From DASRHY01 sp035650275 (GTDB lineage: Bacteria; Actinomycetota; Actinomycetes; Propionibacteriales; Kribbellaceae): DNA of 64,000 nt. Location: NCBI GenBank assembly GCA_035650275.1, contig DASRHY010000040.1, forward strand, positions 1 through 64,000. Direction: 5' to 3'. Numbering within the stretch: position 1 is the first letter of the stretch; the number at the start of each line of letters is the position of its first letter. This document shows, piece by piece, positions 32,746 through 41,670 of this stretch. The notes under the pieces are model-generated. The model ran no database searches, was not told where the DNA came from, and saw nothing but the letters and a program-made list of their open reading frames with translations. Both the position numbers and the translations under genes were made by a program.

Positions 32746-33949
32746 CCAGCAGCCGGAGGTCGGCGAGGGCGGGACGGTGCCGTTCGTTGGCCGGCACCGC
32801 GTCAGCGACGTGGGATCCGATCTCGTACAGCATCTGGTTGTGGAACCGCTCGGGCAGCTCGATCAGCACGCACATCGCGTAGCCGATGCCCTCGCCGATA
32901 TCGCCGTCGAGCACCATGCAGCGGGCCCGGTGCAGCTGGACCTTGGCCTGCTCGCGGGCCAGCTCGGGCGGGTACAGGTCGAAGCAGCGGTCCTGGGCGA
33001 CGTACGCCGCAGCGGTGTCGCCGAGCCTGCTGTGCGTGTAGCTCTCGGTGTGCCGCAACCGGTACTCCGGCCAGCCGAACAGCGACTGGTCGTCGGCCAG
33101 CACCGCGGCCGGCATCCGCTCGGTCAGCGCGGCCAGCTCGCGCAGCGCGATCCCGGCCGCGTCGGCGTCGCCCACGAGTGACATCGCCTGCGCCCGCCCC
33201 GCGAGCGCTTGGGCCACCCCCGCGCACGGCCGCTTCGTGATCGACAGCGCCTCCTCGATCAGGCCGAGCACCTGTGGCATCGGACGGTGCTCGTACAGCC
33301 CGTTGACGGCGGCCCAGCCACGCACCCAGGCGCGGGTCTCCGGATCGCCGGACAGGTCGGCGGCGCTCCGTGCGGTCTGCCACCAGCGGCCGGCCGCGCG
33401 ACGCTGCCCGAGCCCGGCCAGCGTCATCGCCTGGATCACGCCCAGCTGTCCCGCGGACCGGGCCAGTGCGGTGTTGCGGCCCTTGCGGGCGCCGAGCTGA
33501 CGCTGCAGCACCAGCAGGTCGGCGGACAGCTCCGGCAGCAGATCGGCCGGCGCGACGGTGAAGTACTCCCGGGCGTGGGTGGCGACGATCGCCTCCCACT
33601 CGTCCGCATCCGGTACGTCGCCGAGCGCCGCGGCGAGCCCCTGCCGGGTCGCCTCCAGCGACGCCAGCGGCGTACCCACCCCGCCCGCGAGCACGGTCAT
33701 CGCCTGAAGCACGGCACGGCGCGGTGGGGTCTCCGGCACGTCGCGGGAACGGCTGAACAGCCTGGTGAGCTTGGTGCCGGTGCCGAGCGCCTCGTCGCAC
33801 TGCTGCGCGAGCTTGGCCGACCCGGGCCGCGAGCCGCGCTCGACCTGCGCGAGGTAGCTGTAGTCGAACGCGACCCGCTCCGCCAGGCTGCGCAGCGAGA
33901 GGCCGGCCGCCTGCCGGAGTCGTCGTAGTTCTTCGCCGAAATGGTCCAT
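32711..33949 (-). CDS. XRE-family regulator with a TPR-like C-terminal region
   Basis: 412 residues from ATG 33949. The N-terminal helix-turn-helix is LSLRSLAERVAFDYSYLAQVERGSRPG (about 19-45). The rest is helical and TPR-like (repeats around AQALAGRAQAMSLVGDADAAG and ESYTHSRLGDTAAAYVAQD), the layout of Streptomyces regulators that bind peptides or small molecules. It is divergent from a methyltransferase gene, a common pair in actinobacteria; co-control is inferred. Opposite orientation to fahA, with overlapping 3' ends. Confidence 0.85.
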   Translation of the reverse strand: MDHFGEELRRLRQAAGLSLRSLAERVAFDYSYLAQVERGSRPGSAKLAQQCDEALGTGTKLTRLFSRSRDVPETPPRRAVLQAMTVLAGGVGTPLASLEATRQGLAAALGDVPDADEWEAIVATHAREYFTVAPADLLPELSADLLVLQRQLGARKGRNTALARSAGQLGVIQAMTLAGLGQRRAAGRWWQTARSAADLSGDPETRAWVRGWAAVNGLYEHRPMPQVLGLIEEALSITKRPCAGVAQALAGRAQAMSLVGDADAAGIALRELAALTERMPAAVLADDQSLFGWPEYRLRHTESYTHSRLGDTAAAYVAQDRCFDLYPPELAREQAKVQLHRARCMVLDGDIGEGIGYAMCVLIELPERFHNQMLYEIGSHVADAVPANERHRPALADLRLLVNRATPERSVQ

Positions 33950-34075
33950 AGCAGGGACGACTTTCCCGCACCGGGCCGACATCTGTCCGGCGATCTCGTG
34001 GGCCTGGTGTGTGCAGATCCAGTTGCCCACGGATCACGCCTGACGATCGCGCTCCGTGTCGCTGAGGCTACGAGC

Positions 34076-34924
34076 ATGACCACCACCGCTGCACTCACCG
34101 AGGGGCCGACCGTCGACGCGGACCTGCTCGCGTTCTACACCGACCACTGCGACGAGGCCGCCCGCCTCACCGCCACGATCCGCGGACGCCTCGAGGCGCT
34201 GCGGATCCGGGACATCCTCCGCCGCTACCTGCCGCCGCCGCCGGCCCGGATCGCCGACGTCGGCGGCGGGCCCGGGGTGCACGCCCGCTGGCTGCAGGCC
34301 GCCGGTCACATCGTCGACCTGGTCGACCCGATCCCGCGGCACGTCGAGGCGGCCCGCGCGTCCGGCGTCCGCTCCGCCGTGCTGGGCGACGCCCGGTCGC
34401 TGCCGTTCGCGGACGCCACGTACGACCTGGTGCTGCTGGCCGGCCCGGTGTACCACCTGCCGCCGGAGGGCCGGGCGCTCGCGCTGCGCGAGGCGGTCCG
34501 GGTGGCCGCGCCGGATGGGGCGGTGGCCGCGGTCGGGGTGAACCGGTACGCGAACCTGTTCGGCGCCGCTATCGCCAACCAGCTCGACGAGCGCCGGCGC
34601 ATCCTGGACGACATCCTCAGCGACGGATACAGCGCCCGGAACGACCGGGTCCCGCAGATGTACTACCACTCCCCGGACCAGCTCGCGGCCGAGCTGACCG
34701 AGGCGGGGCTGGCCGATGTGGATGTGGTCGGACTCACCGGTCCGGGCGGCTGGCTCACCGTCGCGCTGGACCGGCATTTCCTCGAGACCGGCACGCCGCT
34801 ACCCGCCACCCTGACCGCACCGGACCCGCTCCAGACCGCACTGGCCGTGGCCCGGGACGCCGACTCCTACCCGGCGCTGACCGCGTCCAGCGCGCAGCTG
34901 ATGGCGATCGGACATCGGTCCTGA
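34076..34924 (+). CDS. SAM-dependent methyltransferase (class I)
   Basis: 282 residues from ATG 34076. Motif I is IADVGGGPGVHARWL. The acidic loop is LVDPIPRHVEAAR, and motif II (YDLVLLAGPVYHLP) fits UbiE/type 11 methyltransferases. Helical extensions are at both ends. Substrate unknown. It is divergent from the XRE regulator, the kind of pairing seen where the regulator controls a modification gene. Confidence 0.85.
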   Translation: MTTTAALTEGPTVDADLLAFYTDHCDEAARLTATIRGRLEALRIRDILRRYLPPPPARIADVGGGPGVHARWLQAAGHIVDLVDPIPRHVEAARASGVRSAVLGDARSLPFADATYDLVLLAGPVYHLPPEGRALALREAVRVAAPDGAVAAVGVNRYANLFGAAIANQLDERRRILDDILSDGYSARNDRVPQMYYHSPDQLAAELTEAGLADVDVVGLTGPGGWLTVALDRHFLETGTPLPATLTAPDPLQTALAVARDADSYPALTASSAQLMAIGHRS

Positions 34925-34935
34925 ACCCGCGGAAG

Positions 34936-35487
34936 ATGCGCCAGCGAGCGGTCGAGTACGCCGCGCACGGCTGGCCGGTGGCACCACTCGCCGTACCCCG
35001 GCACGGTCGCTGCCGGTGCGAGCCCGGCAGCTGCGTCACACCGCACCTGGCCGGTCCCGCGGTCACCGATCCGGAGGTCGCCGACGAGGTCTGGGCTGAC
35101 GCGGGTTGGTGCATCGCGCTGGTGACCTCGCGGTTCGACGTGATCGACATCCCGGCGCGGTTCGGCGCACTGCTGCACCAGCAGCTGCTGATGAGCTGCC
35201 CGACCGCGATGGCGCCGCACGGGCGGCGCTGGCACTTCGTGATGGAGACCGGTTCGATCACGCAGGGCGTGATCTCGGCCGCCGGCGGCACGCTGCACCA
35301 CGGCGCGGACGGCTGGATCCCCGCCTCGCCGACCTGGACCGAGGACACCGGACGGATCGGCTGGGTGGTCGCGCCGCAGATGGCCAGGTGGCAGCCGTGG
35401 CAGCGCCGCGACGTCATCGATCTGGTCTTCGGCACCTTGGAGGCACCACCGTCCATCCTGGACAAACTGTCCATCAATCGTCGGTAG
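34936..35487 (+). CDS. Small bifunctional DNA primase/polymerase (Prim-Pol)-like protein
   Basis: 183 residues from ATG 34936. The N-terminus AVEYAAHGWPVAPLAVPRHGRC is characteristic of the Prim-Pol domain of archaeo-eukaryotic-type primases. The sequence lacks a clear catalytic D-x-D: the position expected to hold it reads FDVIDIP. Small family members of this length without helicase domains are chromosomal in many actinobacteria and are probably not active primases. The last 14 bp overlap the histidine kinase gene. Function unknown. Confidence 0.6.
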   Translation: MRQRAVEYAAHGWPVAPLAVPRHGRCRCEPGSCVTPHLAGPAVTDPEVADEVWADAGWCIALVTSRFDVIDIPARFGALLHQQLLMSCPTAMAPHGRRWHFVMETGSITQGVISAAGGTLHHGADGWIPASPTWTEDTGRIGWVVAPQMARWQPWQRRDVIDLVFGTLEAPPSILDKLSINRR

Positions 35488-36703
35488 GCACCTCGGGCAG
35501 CTCGAGCCGCGCCGCGGCGCCACCGTGCGGGCCGGTCCCGAACTCCAGCTCGGCACCGAGAACCTTCGCGTGGCCGGCCGCGATGGTCAGGCCGAGTCCG
35601 TGCCCGACACCACGCTCGGCCATCCCGGACCGGAACCGCCGCGGGCCCTCGGTGATCAGCTCCGGCGGGTACCCCGGACCGTGGTCGACCACCTCGACGG
35701 TCCGCCCCGTCACCGTGACCTCGACCGGGCGCCCACCGTGCCGCAGTCCGTTCAGCACCAGGTTCGCGATGATCCGCTCGACCCGGCGCGGGTCCGTCTC
35801 GACCTGGACACCCTCGGACGCGTCCAGCCTCAGGTCGTCGGCACTGATCGACTGCTGGGTGCGCAGCCGGCCCATCGCCGACGAGACCAGCGCACCGAGC
35901 TCGACCTGCTCGAGGTCCGCCCGTTCCACGCCGGAGTCGAAGCGGGCCACCTGGAGCAGGTCCTCGACCAGCGTCCGGAGCACCTCCGCGCGATCCCGGA
36001 CCAGCTCGCTCGGCCGTCCCGGTGGCAGCAGCTCGGCCGCGGTGAGCAGCCCGGTGACCGGCGTGCGCAGGTCGTGCGCCACGTCCGCGGTGAACCGGCG
36101 CTCGGCATCCAGCTGCCCCCGCAGCGACGCCGCCATCGTGTCCAGCGCCTTCGCCAGCGAGGCGACCTCGTCCTTGCCCTCCCCCACGGCCGCGACCGCG
36201 GACGCGTCCAGCTCACCCCGGGCGATCTGGCGGGCGGTACCCGACACGGCCACGATCCGCTTGGACAGGCTCCCGGCCGCGACGACGCTGACCAGCCCGA
36301 CGCCGAGGATGGTGCCGATCCCGCCGAACAGCAGCGCGCGTTCCAGCGCGTCCATCGACTCGTCACTGTTCTCGTAGTCGTAGACCACCGAGATCGTGTG
36401 CCCGTCCACCAGCTGCGCCGCCCACAGCTGCGACCCGGTCTTCAACGTGACCCGTTCACCATCCGCGATCGCGGAGCGCAGCTCCGGCGGCAGCGCCGGG
36501 TCGTCGATCTGGGCGCCGAGCTGCGGCGGACCGCCGATCTCGGCATACAAGGCGGCCGCCGCCCGGACCCGCTCGTCCGCGGTGCTGCGGGCCCGGTCCA
36601 GCCGAGCCGACTGCGCCTGCGTGTACACCGCGGCACCGAGCCCGACGATCGCGAGCGTCGACACCGCGAGGAAGATCAGCCCCAGCTTGCCCCGGAGACC
36701 CAT
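35474..36703 (-). CDS. Sensor histidine kinase
   Basis: 409 residues from ATG 36703. Two membrane segments (about 6-27 and 125-150) flank a roughly 95-residue extracellular sensor. A HAMP domain, an H-box (FTADVAHDLRTPVTGLL, phospho-acceptor His), an N-box (LVLNGLRHG), and G-boxes (DHGPGYPPEL, GVGHGLGLTI) follow. Its ATG overlaps the response-regulator stop by one base (TGATG), so it is the third gene of a lipoprotein-regulator-kinase operon. The lipoprotein may modulate the sensor. Confidence 0.93.
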   Translation of the reverse strand: MGLRGKLGLIFLAVSTLAIVGLGAAVYTQAQSARLDRARSTADERVRAAAALYAEIGGPPQLGAQIDDPALPPELRSAIADGERVTLKTGSQLWAAQLVDGHTISVVYDYENSDESMDALERALLFGGIGTILGVGLVSVVAAGSLSKRIVAVSGTARQIARGELDASAVAAVGEGKDEVASLAKALDTMAASLRGQLDAERRFTADVAHDLRTPVTGLLTAAELLPPGRPSELVRDRAEVLRTLVEDLLQVARFDSGVERADLEQVELGALVSSAMGRLRTQQSISADDLRLDASEGVQVETDPRRVERIIANLVLNGLRHGGRPVEVTVTGRTVEVVDHGPGYPPELITEGPRRFRSGMAERGVGHGLGLTIAAGHAKVLGAELEFGTGPHGGAAARLELPEVPTDD

Positions 36704-37404
36704 CAGGCCTTGAGCTTGTAGCCGAAACCGCGCACCGTCTCGATCCGGTCGGCGCCGATCTTGGTGCGGAGCCGTTGCAGGTGGACGTCCACCAACCGGC
36801 CGTCGCCGCCCCACTCGTAGTCCCAGACCCGCTGCAGCAGCGTCGACCGGCTCAGCACCACGCCCGGGTTGTTGGCGAACTCCAGCAGCAGCTTCAGCTC
36901 GGTCGGCGTCAGCCGGACCAGCTCGCCACCGCGTCGTACCTCCAACGCCTCCCGGTCCAGCTCGAGATCGCCGAACGACTCGGTCGGCTTGTGCGGCATG
37001 GCGTACCCGCCGTCCGCACCGCGCGCGGTGGCCCGTCGCAGTACGGCGCGCAGCCGCGCGACCAGGACCTGCGTGTCGAACGGCTTGGTGACGTAGTCGT
37101 CCGCCCCGGCCTCCAGCCCGAGTACGACGTCGACTGCGTCGCCGCGCGCCGACACCATCACCACCGGCACTGTGCTGGTCTCGCGGATCCGGCGGCACAC
37201 CGAGATCCCGTCCAGGCCGGGCAGCATGATGTCCAGCAGTACGGCGTCCGGGTGATGCTTGTCGAAGGCCTCGACCGCCTCCAGTCCGTCGTCCGCGGTG
37301 ACCACGTCGTACCCGTGCCGGCGCAAGGACAGCTGGGTCGCCTCGCGGATCACCGCGTCGTCCTCGACCATGAGGATCCGGGCGGTGCTCTGCTCGTCGG
37401 GCAC
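36703..37404 (-). CDS. OmpR/PhoB-family response regulator
   Basis: 233 residues from GTG 37404. The receiver domain has the acidic pocket VEDDAV, the phospho-acceptor Asp in LLDIMLPGLDG, Ser in VSARG, and Lys in TKPF. The C-terminal winged helix contains LTPTELKLLLEFANNPG...LVDVHLQRLRTKIG. It pairs with the kinase downstream. A lipoprotein gene lies immediately upstream, with its stop 2 bp before this start. The target regulon is unknown. Confidence 0.95.
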   Translation of the reverse strand: MPDEQSTARILMVEDDAVIREATQLSLRRHGYDVVTADDGLEAVEAFDKHHPDAVLLDIMLPGLDGISVCRRIRETSTVPVVMVSARGDAVDVVLGLEAGADDYVTKPFDTQVLVARLRAVLRRATARGADGGYAMPHKPTESFGDLELDREALEVRRGGELVRLTPTELKLLLEFANNPGVVLSRSTLLQRVWDYEWGGDGRLVDVHLQRLRTKIGADRIETVRGFGYKLKA

Positions 37405-37406
37405 TT

Positions 37407-38030
37407 TCAGGACCCCTTCGTGAAGACTTCGCTGGTCCGGACCAGGTAGTGGCCGTTCCAGCGGTAGATCTCGACCTTCGAGCCGGACGGGCAACAGGTC
37501 TTGTCGGTCGGACCGTACACCTTGGACTCCACCACCAGCGTGCGTCCCTTGCCGGCCGTGATCCGCATGTCCTGGCCGCGGATCGTGGACAGCACCAGCG
37601 GGCTGCCCTCGACGTCGCCGACCAGGTAGGCCACGAACCCGCTGTCGGTGCTCAGCACCCTGACCGTCACGACCCGCTGCGCGGCGCCGTTGCCGACCAC
37701 GTCGAAGGCCGGCCCCGGGGTGAGGCAGCGCTGCGGGCAGGTCTTGAGCACCGACTTGGCGTCCGGGTCCACGTTCGGGCTTGCGAGCAGCACCTGGCGC
37801 AGCTGTGCCGGAGTGAGCTTTACGCTCCGTTGACCGGTCTGCTCGGGTGGTGCGATCCGGGTATCGACGGTCGGCTTCGTCGTCACCGGCTTCGGCGACT
37901 CGTACGACGACACGGACTTCGGGGTGGGCGGTGCGGCCGTGCCCTCGACCCGCAGGCCATCGCGGTTCGCGCAGCCGGCGACGAGCAGTGCGACGAGCAG
38001 GGCCAGGCCGAGCCATCGACGTTTCGTCAT
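37407..38030 (-). CDS. Lipoprotein of a two-component operon
   Basis: 207 residues from ATG 38030. The signal peptide LGLALLVALLVAGC has a lipobox with Cys20. A Thr/Pro/Lys-rich linker precedes a conserved domain with several Cys pairs (KTCPQRC, KTCCPSG). Only 2 bp separate it from the response-regulator start, so it is cotranscribed with the sensor system. A role as an extracellular accessory of the kinase is inferred from context. Confidence 0.85.
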   Translation of the reverse strand: MTKRRWLGLALLVALLVAGCANRDGLRVEGTAAPPTPKSVSSYESPKPVTTKPTVDTRIAPPEQTGQRSVKLTPAQLRQVLLASPNVDPDAKSVLKTCPQRCLTPGPAFDVVGNGAAQRVVTVRVLSTDSGFVAYLVGDVEGSPLVLSTIRGQDMRITAGKGRTLVVESKVYGPTDKTCCPSGSKVEIYRWNGHYLVRTSEVFTKGS

Positions 38031-38072
38031 GTCTGGCCTCCTCACCTGCTCGCCCTCCCCTTGGTCGGCACA

Positions 38073-38107
38073 CCGGCCGTGACCACCCCGAGCGCGGTCA
38101 CGGCCGG
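38073..38107. terminator. Hairpin, probably the glcD terminator
   Basis: CCGGCCGTGACC (38073-38084) pairs perfectly with GGTCACGGCCGG (38096-38107) across an 11-nt loop. It lies in the 238-bp gap between the glcD-like stop (38269) and the lipoprotein start, 43 bp before the latter. It could terminate glcD or act in the leader of the lipoprotein operon. No U-tract. Confidence 0.6.
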
Positions 38108-38268
38108 CCTCCTGGCCCCGTAGGTCCCCGTGACGCCTCCGCCGGCCGCCCACCAGCGGAGGCCAGACCATAGTCGGATTTCCGGGTCACGACCGCAGTC
38201 CGCGCAGGCGGCTGTGGCCCCGCGATTGCGTTGCAGTTTCGTCTCGGCACCGGCGTACCTGGCAGTGG

Positions 38269-39645
38269 TCAGCCCGCGACGACCTTGCCCGGGTTGAGGA
38301 TGCCCTGCGGGTCCAACGCCCGCTTGATCGCGCGGTGCAGCTCGATCGCGACCGGGCCGAGCTCGGTCTCGAGCCAGGCCATCTTCAGGACCCCGACACC
38401 GTGCTCGCCGGTGATGGTCCCGCCGAGCTCCAACCCGACCTCCATGATCAGGTCGAACGCTCGCTGCGCGCGCTTCGACTGCGCCTCGTCGGTCTCGTCG
38501 AACACCACGTTGGGATGCATGTTGCCGTCCCCGGCGTGCCCGACCACGGCCACCGTCACCTGCGTCTCGTCCGCGATCTCCTCCACCCGCCCGAGGAACT
38601 CCGCCAACCGGGACCGCGGCACGCAGACGTCGTCGATCATCGTGGTGCCGAGCCGTTCCAGCGCCGGCAGCGCCGCCCGCCGGGCCTCGAGCAGCAGCTC
38701 GCCCTCGGCCGGGTCGTCCGCCTCCAGGCACTCGATCGCGCCGTTCTCGCGGAACATCTTCGCCACCGCGGCGATCTCGGCCAGCGCCGCCTCGCCGCCG
38801 CTGTCGGACTGGGCCAGCACCATCGCGGCCGCTTCCTCCGGCAGGTCCATCCGCTTGAACTTGTTGACCGCCGCGATCGTGGTCCGGTCCATGATCTCCA
38901 GCAGCGACAGCGGTACGCCGCCGCGGACGATCTCGGTGATCGCCTTCCCGGCCGTGACGACGTCGTCGAACAATGCGGCCACCGTCCGCGGGCGCTGGGC
39001 CTGGGGACGGAGCGCCAGCGTCGCCTCGGTGATGATGGCGAGCGTGCCCTCACTGCCCACGATCAGCTTGGTCAGGTCGTATCCGGCGACACCCTTGACC
39101 GTCTTCCGCCCGGTCCGCAGCACCTCGCCCGAGGCCAGCACCACCTCCAGCCCGAGTACGTAGTCGGTGGTGACGCCGTACTTCACGCAGCACAGCCCGC
39201 CCGAGTTCGTCGACAGGTTGCCGCCGATCGAGCAGAACTCCCAGCTGGACGGGTCCGGCGGGTAGAACAGCCCCTGCTCGGCAACAGCCCTGGACAGTAC
39301 GGCGTTGTACACGCCCGGCTGGGTCACGACGTACCGGTTCACCGGGTCGATCTGCAGCACCTGGTCCATCTTCTCCATCGACAACACGATGCAGCCGTCG
39401 ATCGCGTTCGCGGCGCCGGACAGTCCCGACCGGGCGCCCTGCGGCACCAGTGGCGTACCGCTCGCGGCGGCGATCCGCACCGTGGCCTGTACATGCGCGG
39501 TCTCCCGGGCCAGAACGACGGCCAGCGGCTCGCCGGCGGGGCAGAACATCGCCCGGTCGTACCGGTAGCTCTGCAGCCGGTCCGGATCGGTGACCAGCGC
39601 CTCGGGCGGGAGCGCCTGGCGCAACTGCTCGACTACATCACTCAT
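38269..39645 (-). CDS. FAD-linked oxidase (glycolate oxidase/D-lactate dehydrogenase type, GlcD-like)
   Basis: 458 residues. FAD-binding domain blocks: LVPQGARSGLSGAANA, the FAD-binding segment around SIGGNLSTNSGGLCCVKYG, and AGYDLTKLIVGSEGTLAII. The C-terminal FAD-oxidase domain has VGHAGDGNMHP and GTITGEHGVGVLKM, which supply conserved His residues of the active site. It oxidises a 2-hydroxyacid (glycolate or D-lactate) and passes electrons to the respiratory chain. No glcE/glcF partners are adjacent, favouring the single-subunit type. Confidence 0.92.
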   Translation of the reverse strand: MSDVVEQLRQALPPEALVTDPDRLQSYRYDRAMFCPAGEPLAVVLARETAHVQATVRIAAASGTPLVPQGARSGLSGAANAIDGCIVLSMEKMDQVLQIDPVNRYVVTQPGVYNAVLSRAVAEQGLFYPPDPSSWEFCSIGGNLSTNSGGLCCVKYGVTTDYVLGLEVVLASGEVLRTGRKTVKGVAGYDLTKLIVGSEGTLAIITEATLALRPQAQRPRTVAALFDDVVTAGKAITEIVRGGVPLSLLEIMDRTTIAAVNKFKRMDLPEEAAAMVLAQSDSGGEAALAEIAAVAKMFRENGAIECLEADDPAEGELLLEARRAALPALERLGTTMIDDVCVPRSRLAEFLGRVEEIADETQVTVAVVGHAGDGNMHPNVVFDETDEAQSKRAQRAFDLIMEVGLELGGTITGEHGVGVLKMAWLETELGPVAIELHRAIKRALDPQGILNPGKVVAG

Positions 39646-39693
39646 ACCCCGAGCCTAGGCGCGTACGGCGGCGAGCGCGCGCCGTACCAGCGG

Positions 39694-40176
39694 TCAGCGC
39701 ATCCGGCGGGTCTGGCCCCAGGAGATGCGGGTCCAGCCGCCGCCACCGTTCTGGAACTCGTGCCCGGAAGCGACGAAGGTGATGTTGCTGGGCCGGCCGC
39801 CGAGCTTGGGCGTCCGGCAGGTGGTCTGGCCCCGGACCACCCGGCCGTTGCCACCAGAGGCGTCGCAGGAGATCGGCTTACCCTTGCGGCCGCTCGTGTA
39901 CTTGATGATGTACGCGATCGCGAACGTGTTCGCCTTCATCGGCTCGTACATCGTGATCACGCCCCAGTACCGGTAGCACGAGTCCCGCCGGAGCTGGATC
40001 GCACCGACCACCGGTGAGCCGCCGAACAGCCGGACGTAGTTCGCCGAAACCAGTGCCGAGCCGGAGCACGCAGCCGCGGCCGCAGGCGCAGCGGCCGCCG
40101 GCGCGCTGGGCGCGTGCACCGTCAGACCGGCCGCCGCCAGGCCGGCCGTACCCAGCGCGACGCCCAGTGTCTTCAT
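39694..40176 (-). CDS. Small secreted protein of unknown function
   Basis: 160 residues from ATG 40176. An Ala-rich signal peptide (LGVALGTAGLAAAGLTVHAPSAPAAA) precedes a roughly 125-residue domain with several Cys residues (C-S-G-S, DSCYRYW, ISCDASG, TTCRTP). The mature domain appears compact and disulfide-rich. No family is recognised. It lies between glcD and hppD on the same strand, and the promoter gap contains CGTTTATCGGAC, also found at hmgA. Confidence 0.75.
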   Translation of the reverse strand: MKTLGVALGTAGLAAAGLTVHAPSAPAAAAPAAAAACSGSALVSANYVRLFGGSPVVGAIQLRRDSCYRYWGVITMYEPMKANTFAIAYIIKYTSGRKGKPISCDASGGNGRVVRGQTTCRTPKLGGRPSNITFVASGHEFQNGGGGWTRISWGQTRRMR

Positions 40177-40262
40177 CGCGAGAACCTTCCCGGGCCGGCG
40201 CCCCGAACGCCTCGACCCGCCCGGCACACTACTCGAACCCCTGCCCGACCTCCGACTCCATC

Positions 40263-40279
40263 CGTTTATCGGACACCCG
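40263..40279. promoter_or_regulatory. Motif shared with the hmgA promoter
   Basis: CGTTTATCGGAC (40263-40274) repeats the 12 bases in front of hmgA at 30632. Here it continues into the small inverted repeat ATCGG-ACAC-CCGAT. It lies 46 bp after the hppD stop and 87 bp before the secreted-protein start. Confidence 0.35.
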
Positions 40280-40319
40280 ATCGTTCGTCAGTCGAGGAGG
40301 TTGCCGGCCGGGCGGTGGG

Positions 40320-41522
40320 TCACAGGTTGCCGCGGCGTTCTTGCTCGCGTTCGATCGCCTCGAACAGGGCCTTGAAGTTGCCCTTGCCGAAGCCGAGGGA
40401 CCCGTGCCGCTCGATCAGCTCGTAGAACACCGTCGGCCGGTCCCCGACCGGCTTGGTGAAGATCTGCAGCAGGTACCCGTCCTCGTCCCGGTCGACCAGG
40501 ATCTTGCGCGACCTCAGCTCCTCGATCGGCACCCGCACCTCACCGATCCGGGCCCGCAGCTCAGGGTCGTCGTAGTAGCTGTCCGGGGTGTCCAGGAAGT
40601 CGACGCCGTTCGCTCGCATGATGTCGACGGTGCGCAGGATGTCGTTGGTGGCCAGCGCGATGTGCTGGGCCCCGGCGCCGTCGTAGAACTCCAGGAACTC
40701 GTCGATCTGCGACTTCTTCTTCGCGATCGCCGGCTCGTTCAGCGGGAACTTCACCCGATGGTTGCCGTTGGCAACTACCTTGCTCATCAGCGCGGAGTAG
40801 TCGGTCGCGATGTCGTCGCCGACGAACTCCGCCATGTTCACGAAGCCCATCACCTTGTTGTAGAACGCGACCCACTCGTCCATCTTGCCGAGCTCGACAT
40901 TGCCGACGACGTGGTCGACGGCCTGGAACAGCCGCTTCGGGTGTCCTTCGGGGCGGACCACTGCGGTCTCGGCGGGCACGAACCCGGGCAGGTAGACGCC
41001 GTCGTACCTCGACCGGTCGATCAGCGTGTGCCGGGTGTCGCCGTACGCCGCGATCGCCGCCACGCGGACGGTGCCGTGCTCGTCGGACTCGTCATGCGGC
41101 TCGACCAGCACGGTGGCACCCTGCGCCCGTGCGTGCTCGATGCACTTGTCCACATCGGCGACCTCGAGCGCGATGTCGGTGACACCGTCGCCGTGCTTGC
41201 GGTGGTGATCCAGCAGCGCGCTGTCCGTGGTCACCCCTCCGGAGATCACGAACCGCGCGGAGCCGGCTTTCAGCACGTACGCCTTGCGGTCGCGGACGCC
41301 GGTCTCGGGGCCGCTGTACGCGACGAGGTCCATGCCGAACGCGAGCTGGTAGTACTTCGCCGTCTGAGTCGCGTTGCCGACCACGAACACCACCGCGTCC
41401 ATCGCGTGCACCGGGAACGGGTCGCGGGTCTCGTCGTACGGGACCAGCCCGACGAGCTGCTTGAGCTGCTCGAGATCCAGGTCGGCGTCGAGCTCTGCGG
41501 GGGTGAGTTCGGTGCTGGTCAT
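40320..41522 (-). CDS. hppD: 4-hydroxyphenylpyruvate dioxygenase
   Basis: 400 residues from ATG 41522. There are two vicinal-oxygen-chelate repeats. Iron ligands are expected at His in FQAVDHVVGNV, His in GAGAQHIALATND, and Glu in VFYELIERHG. The C-terminal GSLGFGKGNFKALFEAIEREQ is diagnostic of HPPD. It converts 4-hydroxyphenylpyruvate to homogentisate, the substrate of HmgA encoded 10 kb away. It is divergent from an AsnC/Lrp regulator that is the likely controller. Confidence 0.95.
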   Translation of the reverse strand: MTSTELTPAELDADLDLEQLKQLVGLVPYDETRDPFPVHAMDAVVFVVGNATQTAKYYQLAFGMDLVAYSGPETGVRDRKAYVLKAGSARFVISGGVTTDSALLDHHRKHGDGVTDIALEVADVDKCIEHARAQGATVLVEPHDESDEHGTVRVAAIAAYGDTRHTLIDRSRYDGVYLPGFVPAETAVVRPEGHPKRLFQAVDHVVGNVELGKMDEWVAFYNKVMGFVNMAEFVGDDIATDYSALMSKVVANGNHRVKFPLNEPAIAKKKSQIDEFLEFYDGAGAQHIALATNDILRTVDIMRANGVDFLDTPDSYYDDPELRARIGEVRVPIEELRSRKILVDRDEDGYLLQIFTKPVGDRPTVFYELIERHGSLGFGKGNFKALFEAIEREQERRGNL

Positions 41523-41575
41523 CGAGTCCCTCCGGTCGTCGTACGGCGTGCGGGCAGCATCCAATTCGCTCGACA

Positions 41576-41610
41576 GGTTGTGCAACCGCGGGACGACACA
41601 CTGTGCAATC
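41576..41610. promoter_or_regulatory. Candidate AsnC/Lrp sites between hppD and asnC
   Basis: GGTTGTGCAACC (41576-41587) is a near palindrome (5-bp arms, central TG). A related CTGTGCAATC follows at 41601-41610, with the matching TG positions 23 bp apart, about two helical turns. Both are in the hppD/AsnC divergent gap. Such phased sites are typical of Lrp-family dimers. Confidence 0.5.
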
Positions 41611-41670
41611 TGTCCATTAGGATCGGCGCTGGAATTGCGAATGTGGTCAGGCTGCGCAGTGGAGGGTGCT

